Assembly (NCBI GenBank): GCA_001464375.1
Contig: LNEW01000078.1
Span: 20,129-84,128, forward strand
Length of the DNA: 64,000 nucleotides
DNA from: Rhodospirillales bacterium Ga0074136
GTDB lineage: Bacteria > Pseudomonadota > Alphaproteobacteria > Acetobacterales > Acetobacteraceae
Direction: 5' to 3'
The notes beneath the pieces are model-generated. The model had not been told where the DNA came from and searched no databases. It saw only the letters and a list, made by a program, of their open reading frames with translations. Shown piece by piece: positions 8,891 through 20,746 of this stretch; the first letter of the stretch is position 1, and each line of letters opens with the position of its first letter. The translations under genes were made by a program, and so were the position numbers.

Positions 8891-9904
8891 ATGCGCTCCT
8901 CGTTCCGTCGTTCCGTGGCCAGCATCACCGCCGCGGCCATGCTTGCCGGCTGCACGACCCAGATGGGCCGGATCGGCGCGGATGACGGGCGCGACGCCTG
9001 CCGGGCCTATGTGGTCCAGCTGGACTCCACCGGCGATTTCTACGGCGAGGACATCCTGCGCGGCGCCGCCATCGGCGCCGGCACGGGCGCCATCGCGGGC
9101 GGCCTCCTGGCGGCCGCCACCGGGCGGCGCGGCAGCGACATCCTGGCCGGTGCGGCAATCGGCGCCGTGGCCGGCGGCGTGATCGGCGGCACCGCCGGCT
9201 ACATCACCGCACGCCAGCGCCAGGCGCAGAACCAGGGCGCGCTGGTGCAGGCGGTGGGCGGCGACCTCGCGAACGAGAACCGGCAGCTCGCCGCCACGCA
9301 GCTCGCGTTCAACCAGCTGGTCGATTGCCGCGTGAACACCGCCAGCCGCATCCGAGCCGACGTGCGCGGCGGGCGCATGGCGCGCGACCAGGGCATGGCG
9401 CTGATGGCCTACCAGCGCGACCTGATGCGCCGCGACGTCGCATTGGCGCGCAGCATCAACGAAAAGATCGGCACCCGCGGCGGCGAGTTCGACACCGCGA
9501 TCGAGACCCTCGCGCCAGGCACCAAGGGCCAGGTGCAGGCACGCCGCGCCGCCGCGCCGCAGCCCACCTCGGCCCGTGTCTCCGCCCCCATCCGCATCCG
9601 CCCGGATGGCGGCTCCGCGCAGGTCGGCCAGCTGGCGCCGAACGAGCGCGTGACGGTGCGCCCGGCGGAGGGCAATTTCGCGCAGGTCGAGACGTCCTCC
9701 GGCGTGGTCGGCTACGTGCCCGCCAGTTCGGTCGGCGTGCGTGGCCTGGGCAGCCCGACCGCGGGCGTCGGCGGCCGCGGGCAGGATGGCGAGTTCCGCC
9801 AATTGGCCGCGACCAACATCGCCCGGCGCGACAACTTCTCCGAGAGCGTGCAGAACGCCGACCGCCTGGCCCAGGGGCAGGGCTTCGAGCTGGCCGGGGC
9901 CTGA
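8891..9904 (+). CDS. Lipoprotein with glycine-zipper and SH3-like domains
   Basis: A 337-residue envelope protein. Signal peptide MRSSFRRSVASITAAAMLAGC ends in a lipobox (LAGC), so it should be lipid-anchored. Residues about 55-105 form alternating glycine zipper helices (GAAIGAGTGAIAGG, GAAIGAVAGGVIGG), seen in outer-membrane-associated proteins such as SlyB/OmpA-linked families. A central helical region is followed by an SH3b-like segment (about 232-285: IRIRPDGGSAQVGQLAPNERV... GVVGYVPASSV) that often binds peptidoglycan. Start ATG 8891 is chosen because it begins the signal peptide; an upstream ATG at 8837 would add 18 residues. Confidence 0.75.
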   Translation: MRSSFRRSVASITAAAMLAGCTTQMGRIGADDGRDACRAYVVQLDSTGDFYGEDILRGAAIGAGTGAIAGGLLAAATGRRGSDILAGAAIGAVAGGVIGGTAGYITARQRQAQNQGALVQAVGGDLANENRQLAATQLAFNQLVDCRVNTASRIRADVRGGRMARDQGMALMAYQRDLMRRDVALARSINEKIGTRGGEFDTAIETLAPGTKGQVQARRAAAPQPTSARVSAPIRIRPDGGSAQVGQLAPNERVTVRPAEGNFAQVETSSGVVGYVPASSVGVRGLGSPTAGVGGRGQDGEFRQLAATNIARRDNFSESVQNADRLAQGQGFELAGA

Positions 9905-9936
9905 GGCGGCCCCTGCGATTGAACGCCTCGTGTGAG

Positions 9937-12900
9937 GTGCGGGCGATCGGGCGCCGGCCAGGATCCTGGCTCGGCGCCCTTTGCCTTGCGGTGGCTCTGG
10001 CGGTGCTGCCGGCCACGCCAGCGCAGGTCCAGGCGGTGGCCGAACCGCCGCAGCAGCCCTTCCTGCTGATCGAGGCCGAGGGGCATATCGCCTCGGTCGG
10101 GCGCCTGGCGATCGATGCGGCGGGCGCGGTGCTGGCCTCGGTCTCGGACGACAAGACGCTGCGGCTGTGGAACCTGCCGGAAGGTACGCCGCGGCTGGTG
10201 ATCCGCCCGCCGATGGGGCCGGGGCCGGAGGGTGAGCTCTATGCCGTGGCCATGGCGCCCGATGGCGGGCGCGTGGCCGCCGGCGGCTGGGCGCTTCGCG
10301 GTCTATATCTTCGACGCGCGCACCGGGCGGTTGTTCGCGCGGCTGCCGGGGCTGCAGGCGCCGGTGCAGCATCTGGCCTATTCGCAGGACGGCACGCGGC
10401 TGGCCGCCGCGCTCGGCGGGCGCGCGGGCATCAAGGTGTGGGACGCGCGCAACGGTCGCCTGCTGTTCGAGGACACGTCGTATACCGCGCCGGCGCGCAT
10501 GGTCGCCTTCGACGGGCAGGGGCGCCTCGCCTCCAGCTCAGCCGATGGCGCGGTGCGCATATACAACGTCGAGGGGCGGCGCGTTGCGCAGCGCACGCCG
10601 GTGCAGGGCGCGCGTGCCTTCGGCATCGCCTTCTCGCCGGACGGCGCCCTGGTCGCGGTGGGCTACGAGGACCGGCTGCGGATCGAGGTCCTGGCCACCG
10701 CCGACCTGCGCACCGTGTTCGTTCCGGATGTCTCGGGCCTGGGTGGCGAGGGCCTGCCGGCGGTGACCTGGGCGCATGACGGGCGCGGCGGCGTGCAGCT
10801 GCATGCCGCGGGCTATGCGCGCCACGCGCGCGCGCCGGGGCCAGCTGCGCCGGCGGCAGGGACGCCGATGCGCAGCGCGCCACCGGCCAGCGGTTCATCC
10901 TCGTCGAGCCAGGGGGCGCGCGGGCTGACGGTGCGCGAACAGCAGCCCGCACCTGCCCCAGCGCCGGCGCCAGCCGCCGTCGCACCGCCCGAGACGCGCC
11001 GTGAATTCGTGATCCGCCGCTGGGCCGATTTCGGCCATGGTCCCTTCACCGACATCCCGGCGTCGCGCGATGCGATCTCGCATCTGTTGGCGCTGCCGCA
11101 GGGCGGGCTGGCCTTCGCGGCGGCCGATCCGGGTTGGGGGCGCCTCGCACCCGATGGCGCGGTGGCGATCGCGCCGCGGCCACCGGGCGGGGATTTCCGC
11201 AATACCGGCGTCACGCTGGCGCTGTCGGCGGATGGCACGCAGGTTCGCTTCACGCTGCGCGCCGGCGGCGCGCCGCTGGTCTTCGACCCGTTGACGGGCA
11301 ACCTGTCGGCCTGGACCGGCGAAGCCGGGTTCAACGCCGCGCGCACGGAAAGCCCGCGCATCCGCGTGCTGGACTGGCAGAATTCCAACCGCCCGCGCCT
11401 GGGCAATGTGCCGCTGCGCCTGGGCGAGGGCGAATTCGCCCGCAGCCTGGCCCTGCTGGTGCGCGATGACGGGTTCCTGCTGGGCACCGACAACCACCTG
11501 CGACTGTTCGACGCGCAAGGCAGGCTGGTCGATTCCGTGCCGACGCCCGGTGCGGTCTGGGGTGTGACGGTCGCGGGCGATATGGGCGTCGCGGCGCTGG
11601 GTGATGGCACCATCCGCTGGTACCGCTTCGAAGCCGGTGCGCTGCGCGAGCAGGCGGCGTTGTTCGTTCATGCCGAGACGCTGCGCTGGGTGCTCTGGAC
11701 GCCCGAGGGGCTGTTCGATCACGCGCCCAATGGCGGGCAGGAGCTGGTCGGCGTCCACCTGAACGGCAAGCGCAACGAGACGCCGGAATGGGCATCCTTC
11801 CAGCAGGCCTATCGCGCGCTGTATGCGCCGCGCGCGGTGCGCGGGAAGATCGCTGGCGACTACGCGCCGGCGGCCGAGCGCCTGGTGCAACTGGGCGAGG
11901 TGCGGCAGCGGATCGGGCGGCTGCCTTCGCTGGCGCCGGGCACGCTGTGCGCCATGGTGGGAACCGAGTGCCGCAGCCTTGCCTGGGATGCGCGCGCCCT
12001 GCCGGAAGGGGCGAGCGCGCTGCGCATGACCTTCGCGGCGACCGATCGCGGGCTCGGCTTCGGGCCGCTCGATGTGCTGGTGAACGACCGCATCGCCGCG
12101 CGCGCCGAACCCTCGGTGGGGGAGGCGAGCGTCGAGGTGCCGCTCGATCCCGGCACCAACCGGCTGGCGACGCGGCTGTATGCCGGCGACGGGACGCTGT
12201 TCGCGGAAGGCCCGTCGATGGTGCTGCGCCGGCCCGGCGAGCCCGAGGCGCCACCCGGGGCCGGGCGCCTGGTGGTGCTGGCGATCGGCGTGAACGAATA
12301 TGCGCTGGCGGACCTGAACCTGCGCTTCGCGGCGCCGGATGCGCGCGCGGTGGGCGATGCGATGCGGGCAGGGGGTGTCGGGCTGTTCCGCGACGTGGAT
12401 GTGCGCGTGGTGCCGAATGACCGCGCGACACGCCGCGGCGTGCTGGACGCGCTGGCGGCCGCCGCACGCGACACCGCGCCGGCGGATACCTTCATCCTTT
12501 ACATCGCGGGGCACGGCATCGTGGCGCAGCCGGGCAACCGCTTCCTGTTCCTGCCGGCGGATGTGCGCGACACGTCGTCCATGACGGTGCTGCGCCAGCA
12601 GGGGCTGGATGACGCAACGCTGGTGGCGTCGCTGGCGCGCATTCGCGCGCGCGACGCCTTCATCATGATCGACACCTGCTACGCCGGGCAGATCGACATC
12701 GACCAGCTGGCGGCGATCGGCAACGACACCGGGCGGTTCCTGCTGGCGGCATCGTCCTCGGTGCAGGAAGCGCTGGATTCCTACGACGACCGCAATGGCG
12801 TGTTTGCCTATGCCCTGATGGAGGGGCTGCGCGGGCGCGCGGCGGTGGATGCCGAGGGGCGGGTGACGGCCCTGGCGTTGGGCGAATGGGTCATGCGCCG

Positions 12901-13003
12901 CGTGCCGCAGCTGGCGCGCGAGAAGGGGCATCAGCAGAACGCGGTGTTCCGGGCGGCGCAGCGGGATTTGCGGTCCTTCCCGCTGGCGGTGGTGCAGCGG
13001 TAG
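9937..13003 (+). CDS. Secreted WD40-caspase-like (peptidase C14) protein, frameshifted
   Basis: About 1020 codons in two frames. The first frame starts at GTG 9937 (or TTG 9919) with a signal peptide (LGALCLAVALAVLPATPAQVQA) and begins a beta-propeller (SVSDDKTLRLWNLPEGTPRLV). Near 10291-10294 the frame must shift by one base; the next frame continues the same propeller (FAVYIFDARTGRLFARLPG) and stays open to 13003. WD40-like blades fill roughly the first half. A proline/alanine linker is visible near 10940-10990. A C-terminal caspase-type p20 domain has the catalytic His in YIAGHGIV (near 12511) and Cys in IDTCYAG (near 12676). Such fusions are known as bacterial caspase homologues of mostly unknown role. 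Without the shift only an N-terminally lost protein could be made. Confidence 0.75.
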
Positions 13004-13198
13004 GCCCGATCCCGACCGGAGGCCGAAGCGCGCAACGGCGTCGGGTGCCTCCTACGGAGGGCATGAAGATCCGACCTGCGGCCCGCGGGGCCGAGCGCCC
13101 GAATGAGCGCCGCGGCCTGTGTCGCGTCGCCAGGGGCCGCGGTTGCGGCCCGCCCGGCGTCTGAGGGGCGCGAAGGTGAAACCTTCGTGCCGGTGGCA

Positions 13199-13594
13199 TC
13201 AGTCCGGCGGCGTCGCCACGCAGCCGGTGCCGCGCCGCGAGAAGGACGCCACGCGCGCCGCGCGGATCTCGAAGGTGACGGAACAGGGCGGCGGCAGCGT
13301 GACGACCGGATAGGTGGCGCCGATCCCAACCCCGGACCCGAACCCGCCGCGCCAGCCGAAGCCGCCGACCCCCACGCCCAGCACCGGCGCTGGCGTGGGT
13401 GCGGCGGTGCCGAGCCGTTCGTATTGCAGGAAGCGCCGGCCTTCCGGCGTGGTGAAATCGCCATCCGGCACGCCGATGGCCTGCACCAGGTCGCCCTCGG
13501 GCATGCCGACGAAGCCTTGCATGCGGGCGTCGAAGCCGGCCTGGGTGGCGCAGGCGGACAGGACCAGGGCGGCCGAGAGCAGGATTGCGCGCAT
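13199..13594 (-). CDS. Small lipoprotein, unknown function
   Basis: 131 residues starting MRAILLSAALVLSACATQ, a lipoprotein signal with lipobox LSAC. The following MQGFVGMPEGDLVQAIGVPDG resembles the start of SmpA/OmlA-like or DUF small lipoproteins with a conserved MPEADLVRALGVPD-type motif. A glycine-rich middle and a C-terminal part with two cysteines follow. The function is unknown. The ATG four codons upstream (13606) is possible, but 13594 gives the compact signal peptide. Confidence 0.7.
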   Translation of the reverse strand: MRAILLSAALVLSACATQAGFDARMQGFVGMPEGDLVQAIGVPDGDFTTPEGRRFLQYERLGTAAPTPAPVLGVGVGGFGWRGGFGSGVGIGATYPVVTLPPPCSVTFEIRAARVASFSRRGTGCVATPPD

Positions 13595-13627
13595 GGACCA
13601 CAGCATGGGGTGCGCGCGCGGCGGAAT

Positions 13628-14803
13628 CTAGGCGGCCTCGCCGGCGACCCAGCCGCTCGACCAGGCCCACTGGAAGTTGTAGCCGCCGAGCCAGCCGGTG
13701 ACGTCCACCGCCTCGCCCACCACGAACAGGCCGGGAACGGATTTCGCCGCCATGGTCTGCTGCGACAGCGCGGCGGTGTCGATGCCGCCCAGCGTGACCT
13801 CGGCCTTGGCGTAGCCCTCGGTGCCGGCGGGCGTGAGGGTCCAGCGGTTGAGCAGCGCGCCGAGGGATTTCAGCGGCGCGTCGGCGGTCTCTCCGATGAT
13901 TCGCGGCGGCAGGTGCAGCGCGGCCAGCGCCTGCGCCAGGCGCTGCGGCAGCAGGCCAGCCAGGATGGTGCGGGCTTCCGCCTTCGGCCGCGCGCGCTTG
14001 GCGGCCAGCAGTTCGGTCGTGGCATCTCGGCCGGGCGCAAGGTCGAAGGTCACCATGTCGCCAGGCATCCAGTAGGACGAGGCCTGCAGCACGGCCGGCC
14101 CCGACAGGCCGCGATGGGTGAACAGCATCGCTTCGGGAAAGGCAGCGCGCCCGGCCCGCGCGACCACCGGCAGCGCCACGCCGGCGAGCGGACGCATCAG
14201 GTCGAGCAGCGCGCCATCGAAGGTGAAGGGCACCAGGCCCGGGCGTGGTTCGATGATCGGCAGGCCGAAGCGCCGCGCCACATCATGCGCGAATCCCGTC
14301 GCGCCCATCTTCGGGATGGACAAGCCGCCGGTCGCGAGCACCAGGCTCTCGGCGCCGAATTCGCCATGGTCGGTGGTGATGGTGAAGCCGTCGGCCCGGG
14401 TGATGTCGGTGACGCGGTGGCGCAGGCGCAGGTCCACGCCGGCCGCCGTGCATTCCGCCACCAGCATCGCCACCACCTGCCGCGCCGATCCGTCGCAGAA
14501 CAACTGGCCGAGCGTCTTTTCGTGAAACGCGATGCCGTGGCGGCGCACCAGCGCGATGAAGTCATGCTGCGTGTAGCGCGCCAGCGCCGAGCGCGCGAAG
14601 TGCGGATTGGCCGAGAGGAAGCGCTCCGGCACGCAGCCCGCGTTCGTGAAGTTGCAGCGTCCGCCGCCGCTGATGAGAATTTTCTTGCCGGGTTCGTCGG
14701 CGTGATCGAGCAGCAGGACGCGACGCCCGCGCTGGCCCGCGCGCATGGCGGCGAACAGGCCCGCCGCGCCGGCACCGATGACGACGACATCGAAGCGGGT
14801 CAC
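13628..14803 (-). CDS. FAD-dependent oxidoreductase, HI0933/BaiN family
   Basis: A 391-residue flavoprotein. The N-terminal dinucleotide fold is FDVVVIGAGAAGLFAAMRAGQRG, then KKILISGGGRCNFTNAG, the hallmark of the HI0933-like family, and a C-terminal GLFVVGEAVDVTGWLGGYNFQWAWSSG. Start is GTG 14803, overlapping the TGA of the upstream gene by GTGA, which implies coupled translation. Family members bind FAD and reduce unsaturated substrates or are uncharacterised. Confidence 0.85.
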   Translation of the reverse strand: MTRFDVVVIGAGAAGLFAAMRAGQRGRRVLLLDHADEPGKKILISGGGRCNFTNAGCVPERFLSANPHFARSALARYTQHDFIALVRRHGIAFHEKTLGQLFCDGSARQVVAMLVAECTAAGVDLRLRHRVTDITRADGFTITTDHGEFGAESLVLATGGLSIPKMGATGFAHDVARRFGLPIIEPRPGLVPFTFDGALLDLMRPLAGVALPVVARAGRAAFPEAMLFTHRGLSGPAVLQASSYWMPGDMVTFDLAPGRDATTELLAAKRARPKAEARTILAGLLPQRLAQALAALHLPPRIIGETADAPLKSLGALLNRWTLTPAGTEGYAKAEVTLGGIDTAALSQQTMAAKSVPGLFVVGEAVDVTGWLGGYNFQWAWSSGWVAGEAA

Positions 14804-16446
14804 GCGGCGGCCGCGTCCGCGCCCGCCATGTCGCGCCCGACGGCTTCCGCCACGCGGATGCCATCGACGCCGGCCGAGTAGATGCCGCCCGCATAGCCGG
14901 CTCCCTCGCCGGCGGGATAAAGCCCGAGCGTGTTGACGCTGCGGCAGGACGCGTCGCGCCGGATGCGGATGGGCGAGGAGGTCCGCGTCTCCACCCCCGT
15001 CATCACCGCATCGGCCATGTCGAAGCCGCGGATCTGCTTGCCGAAGGCGGGCAGGGCCTCGCGGATCGCGGCCACCGCGAAATCCGGCAGGCAGAGTGCC
15101 AGGTCCGTCGGCGTGACCCCTGGCTTGTAGGATGGCGTCACGGCGCCGAGCGACGTCGATGCGCGCCCCGCCAGGAAATCCCCCACCAGCTGCGCCGGCG
15201 CGCTGTAGTCGCCCCCGCCGGCCGCGAAGGCGCGTTCCTCCCAATGCCGCTGGAAGGCGATGCCGGCGAGCGGATGGCCGGGATAGTCCCGTTCGGGTGT
15301 GACGCCGACGACGATGCCGGCATTGGCATTCCGTTCGGCGCGCGAATACTGGCTCATGCCGTTGGTCACGACGCGGCCGGGTTCGGACGCGGCCGCGACC
15401 ACGGTGCCACCCGGGCACATGCAGAAGGAATAGACAGACCGCCCGTCGCCGCCGTGATGCACCAGCTTGTAGTCGGCCGCGCCCAGGATCGGGTGCTTCG
15501 CGAAATCCCCGAAGCGCGCGCGGTCGATGATGGATTGCGGGTGTTCGATGCGCACGCCGATGGAGAAGGGCTTGGCCTCGATGAACACGCCGCGGTCGTG
15601 CAGCACCTGGAATGTATCACGCGCCGAATGACCAATGGCGAGCACGACGTGGTCGGTGTCGATCGTCTCGCCGTTTTGCGTCACCACGCCGCGCATGCGG
15701 CGGGTGCCGTCGCGGCCGGTCTCGATGACGAAGTCGTCGGCGCGCGTGCCGAACCGATATTCGCCGCCAAGCGCGATGATCTTGGCGCGCAGGGATTCCA
15801 CCATCGTCACCAGGCGGAAGGTGCCGATATGCGGCTTGGCGACGAACAGGATTTCCTCCGGCGCGCCGGCCTGCACGAATTCCGTCAGAACCTTTCGCGA
15901 GACGGATTCCGGCGCCCTGATGCCGGAATAGAGCTTGCCGTCGGAGAAGGTGCCCGCGCCGCCCTCGCCGAACTGCACGTTGGATTCCGGCGTGAGCACA
16001 TGGCGGCGCCACAGCGCCCAGGTGTCCTTGGTGCGTTCGCGCACCACCTTGCCGCGGTCGAGGATGATGGGGCGGAAGCCCATCTCGGCCAGGATCAGGG
16101 CTGCGAAAATCCCGCAGGGGCCGGTGCCGATCACCACCGGGCGCCGCCAGCCCGACGCCGGCGCGCGCGCAACCTGGCGGTAGCGCGTATCCGGCGTCGG
16201 GCCGAGGGTGCGCGCCAGCGCCGCGTCGCGCGCGGTGCGCAGCAGCACGGCGGCTTCGTCCGCGACCTCGATGTCCAGCGAATAGACCAGGTGAATGTCG
16301 GTGCGCCGGCGGGCATCCCAGGCGCGCCGCGCGACGTGGACGGCGCGCAGTTCGTCGGCGCGCAGGCCAAGGCGCAAGCACACCGCCTGGGCCAATGCCT
16401 CGGGCGCGTGGTCCAGCGGGAGTTTCAGGTCCGTCAGCCGCAACAT
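14800..16446 (-). CDS. FAD-dependent dehydrogenase (COG2509-like)
   Basis: A 548-residue flavoprotein with an extra N-terminal domain of about 90 residues (RLGLRADELRAVHVARRAWDARRR) before the nucleotide fold PVVIGTGPCGIFAALILAEMG (about 105-125). Then come RHVLTPESNVQFGEGGAGTFSDGKLYSGI and a C-terminal LYPAGEGAGYAGGIYSAGVDGIRVAEAV. This architecture matches the COG2509 uncharacterised dehydrogenases. It is translationally coupled with the downstream flavoprotein, so the two may act together. No redox partner is visible. Confidence 0.85.
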   Translation of the reverse strand: MLRLTDLKLPLDHAPEALAQAVCLRLGLRADELRAVHVARRAWDARRRTDIHLVYSLDIEVADEAAVLLRTARDAALARTLGPTPDTRYRQVARAPASGWRRPVVIGTGPCGIFAALILAEMGFRPIILDRGKVVRERTKDTWALWRRHVLTPESNVQFGEGGAGTFSDGKLYSGIRAPESVSRKVLTEFVQAGAPEEILFVAKPHIGTFRLVTMVESLRAKIIALGGEYRFGTRADDFVIETGRDGTRRMRGVVTQNGETIDTDHVVLAIGHSARDTFQVLHDRGVFIEAKPFSIGVRIEHPQSIIDRARFGDFAKHPILGAADYKLVHHGGDGRSVYSFCMCPGGTVVAAASEPGRVVTNGMSQYSRAERNANAGIVVGVTPERDYPGHPLAGIAFQRHWEERAFAAGGGDYSAPAQLVGDFLAGRASTSLGAVTPSYKPGVTPTDLALCLPDFAVAAIREALPAFGKQIRGFDMADAVMTGVETRTSSPIRIRRDASCRSVNTLGLYPAGEGAGYAGGIYSAGVDGIRVAEAVGRDMAGADAAAA

Positions 16447-16471
16447 GGGCGCCCTATAGCATGGCGGCGCG

Positions 16472-17191
16472 TCAGCGGCCGCCGCCCAGGTAGGCGTCGC
16501 GCACCTCGGGCATGGCCAGCAATTCGCGCCCGGTCCCGGCCAGGGTGATCCGCCCGTTCACCAGCACGTAGCCGCGATGCGCGAGGCGCAGCGCCTGGTT
16601 GGCGTTCTGCTCCACCAGCAGCACCGTCAGGCCCTCGCGTTCGTTCAGGTCACGGATGGCGGAGAAGATCTGCCGCACGATCAGCGGTGCGAGACCGAGC
16701 GAGGGTTCGTCCAGCAGCAGCAGCCGCGGCTTGCTCATCAACGCGCGGGCGATGGCCAACATCTGCTGCTCCCCGCCCGAGAGCGTGCCGCCGCGCTGCG
16801 CCTGGCGTTCCTGCAGGCGCGGGAACAGCGCGAAGACCTGCGCCAGAAGTGGCGCGGGGTCATGGCCGGCGACTTGCGCGCCCATCAGCAGGTTCTCCAG
16901 CACCGACATGCGCGGGAAGACGCGCCGGCCTTCCGGCACCTGCGCGAGACCCAGGCGCATGATCTCGTGCGTCGGCAGGGTGGTGATGTCGCGGCCTTCG
17001 AAGGTGATGCGCCCGGCGCGCGCACGGGGATCCCCGCAGATGGTCATCAGCAGCGTGGACTTGCCGGCGCCATTGGCGCCGACCAGCGTGACGATCTCGC
17101 GCGGTGCGACGGTGATGGACACGTCGCGCAAAGCCTGGACGGCGCCATAGGCGGCCGACACGCCCTCGATGGACAGCATGGGGGCGGTCAT
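16472..17191 (-). CDS. livF: Branched-chain amino-acid ABC transporter ATP-binding protein LivF
   Basis: A 239-residue ABC ATPase: Walker A GANGAGKST (about 36-44), LSGGEQQM signature (about 139-146), Walker B LLLLDEPSLGLAP. The C-terminal LVEQNANQALRLAHRGYVLVNGRI is characteristic of LivF. It is the last gene of the livHMGF set and overlaps livG by ATGA, so it should form an ATPase heterodimer with LivG at the inner membrane. The substrate may be other than leucine, since this family also imports urea, amides and aromatic acids. Confidence 0.93.
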   Translation of the reverse strand: MTAPMLSIEGVSAAYGAVQALRDVSITVAPREIVTLVGANGAGKSTLLMTICGDPRARAGRITFEGRDITTLPTHEIMRLGLAQVPEGRRVFPRMSVLENLLMGAQVAGHDPAPLLAQVFALFPRLQERQAQRGGTLSGGEQQMLAIARALMSKPRLLLLDEPSLGLAPLIVRQIFSAIRDLNEREGLTVLLVEQNANQALRLAHRGYVLVNGRITLAGTGRELLAMPEVRDAYLGGGR

Positions 17192-17982
17192 TCCTCGTCG
17201 CCCTCGCCCAGGTAGGCGGCGATGACGCGCAGGTCGGCCCGCACCGCCGCCGGCGTGCCGTCGGCGATCTTCTTGCCGTGGTCGAGCACCACCACGCGGT
17301 CCGAGATGCCCATCACCACGCCCATGTCGTGTTCGATCAGCAGCAGCGAACAGCCGCCATCGCGGATGCGGCGCAGCAGGGCGGACAGTTCGTCGGACTC
17401 GCGCGGGTTCAGGCCGGCGGCGGGCTCATCCAGGCACAGCAGCAGAGGGTCCGTGCACATGGCGCGCGCGATCTCGAGCCGCCGCTGCTGGCCATAGGGC
17501 AGGGCGCCGGCAGGGTCGTCCGCCCGTTCGACCAGGGCGGTGGCGTCGAGCCAGTGGCGCGCCTTCTCGATCGCCAGTGTCTCGGCCCGCCGATAGCCCG
17601 GAGCGCCGAACAATGCCCCGAAGCCGAAGCCGGTCGAGGCCATCAGCGTGTTGTGCTGCGCGACCAGCAGGTTCTCGAGCGCCGTCATGCCGGGGAACAG
17701 CCGGATGTTCTGGAAGGTGCGCGCCACGCCGGCCTGCGCGATGCGGTGGCCGGGCAGGGATTGCAGTTCGACCGGCATGCCGTCGCGGAACAGCCGCAGC
17801 GTGCCGCCGGTCGGCCGATAGAAGCCGGTGATGCAGTTGAACATCGTGGTCTTGCCCGCGCCGTTCGGGCCGATGATGGCGGTGATGTCGCCGCGCATGG
17901 CGGTGAAGGTCACGGCATCGACGGCGGTGAGGCCGCCGAAGCGCATGGTCAAAGCGCTGGCTTCCAGGATCGGCTGCGCCAC
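17188..17982 (-). CDS. livG: Branched-chain amino-acid ABC transporter ATP-binding protein LivG
   Basis: A 264-residue ABC ATPase: Walker A GPNGAGKTT, LivG-type VARTFQNIRLFPGMTALENLLVAQH, and Walker B LLCLDEPAAGLNPRESDEL followed by LLIEHDMGVVMGISDRVVVLDHGKKIADG. It lies between livM (3-base gap) and livF (ATGA overlap). The signature region PYGQQRRLEIARAM replaces LSGGQ, as is usual in this family. Confidence 0.93.
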   Translation of the reverse strand: MAQPILEASALTMRFGGLTAVDAVTFTAMRGDITAIIGPNGAGKTTMFNCITGFYRPTGGTLRLFRDGMPVELQSLPGHRIAQAGVARTFQNIRLFPGMTALENLLVAQHNTLMASTGFGFGALFGAPGYRRAETLAIEKARHWLDATALVERADDPAGALPYGQQRRLEIARAMCTDPLLLCLDEPAAGLNPRESDELSALLRRIRDGGCSLLLIEHDMGVVMGISDRVVVLDHGKKIADGTPAAVRADLRVIAAYLGEGDEE

Positions 17983-17985
17983 CGT

Positions 17986-20219
<2,234 letters not shown>

Positions 20220-20350
20220 GAAAACCCCCTGTCGGCGGCCTTGGATGGCCCCCTGCTTGAGTGGACGCTACGGCAGGCGGTGCAGGGTCGAAAGCGGATT
20301 CGCCACGGTGCGGGGCGCGCTGCGCCAATCGCAGCGGGCGCGCGGCGCCA

Positions 20351-20450
20351 GATGGGTTGGTAGGCGGGTTCGCGTGGGAAAGTTACGGTGCGGTTGAGCG
20401 GAGCGAAATCGCACCGGCGCGATGGGTTGGTGGGCGGCATCGCGCAGGAA
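20351..20450. repeat. Imperfect 30-bp direct repeat flanking a hairpin, upstream of livH
   Basis: Two related 30-bp stretches (20351-20380 and 20421-20450; both begin GATGGGTTGGT and end GGAA, about 25 of 30 alike). Between them is an inverted repeat CGGTGCGGTT / AATCGCACCG (about 20386-20416). The unit ends four bases before the attachment site of the integrated element, on the chromosomal side. It may be a REP-like intergenic repeat or an operator of the liv operon. Confidence 0.55.
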
Positions 20451-20454
20451 GAAG

Positions 20455-20470
20455 TGGTGCCCAGGGCCGG
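20455..20470. other. Distal attachment site (attL), 16-bp core
   Basis: TGGTGCCCAGGGCCGG, an exact copy of the last 16 bases of the tRNA-Phe gene including the CCA end (read on the opposite strand). It marks the far end of the integrated element. Sequence to the left belongs to the chromosome. Confidence 0.88.
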
Positions 20471-20566
20471 CATGAAGAACGGCCGCTGAATCCAATACAT
20501 AGCGGGCAGCGGGACAATCGGGAAGGCCAAGGATTCCGCGGCCTTCAGAATGCGTTTGTCCCATCA

Positions 20567-20746
20567 ATGGCCGAGGGGCAGCGTTTCAATCCGCGCCACG
20601 CCGCCCGCTGGCTGCTGTTGTGGGTGGCCGAGCGACTGACGCCGAACGAGCGGCGCTTCCTGCTGGAGGTGCTGCTGACACCCGGCGAGACGCCTTGCGT
20701 CGCTGCTTCCCGCGTGCGCGCGACCTGGCAGCGGGAGGGCATGTGA
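20567..20746 (+). CDS. Small element-encoded protein, unknown function
   Basis: 59 residues, MAEGQRFNPRHAARWLLLWVAERL then LTPNERRFLLEVLLTPGETP and a basic end. It is helical and arginine-rich, perhaps nucleic-acid binding. Its TGA overlaps the ATG of the primase gene (TGATG), which supports translation and co-regulation. The frame is open upstream to beyond the attachment site, so the start is only probable. Confidence 0.55.
   Translation: MAEGQRFNPRHAARWLLLWVAERLTPNERRFLLEVLLTPGETPCVAASRVRATWQREGM

Noticed and set aside
10285..10300. Programmed ribosomal frameshift in the caspase-like gene
   Set aside because: No slippery heptamer, stem-loop or internal Shine-Dalgarno element was seen at the shift point; mutation or sequencing error is simpler.
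20220..20454. A gene between livH and the element
   Set aside because: Frames here are short and arginine-rich; the stretch is better explained as promoter region with a direct repeat and hairpin.
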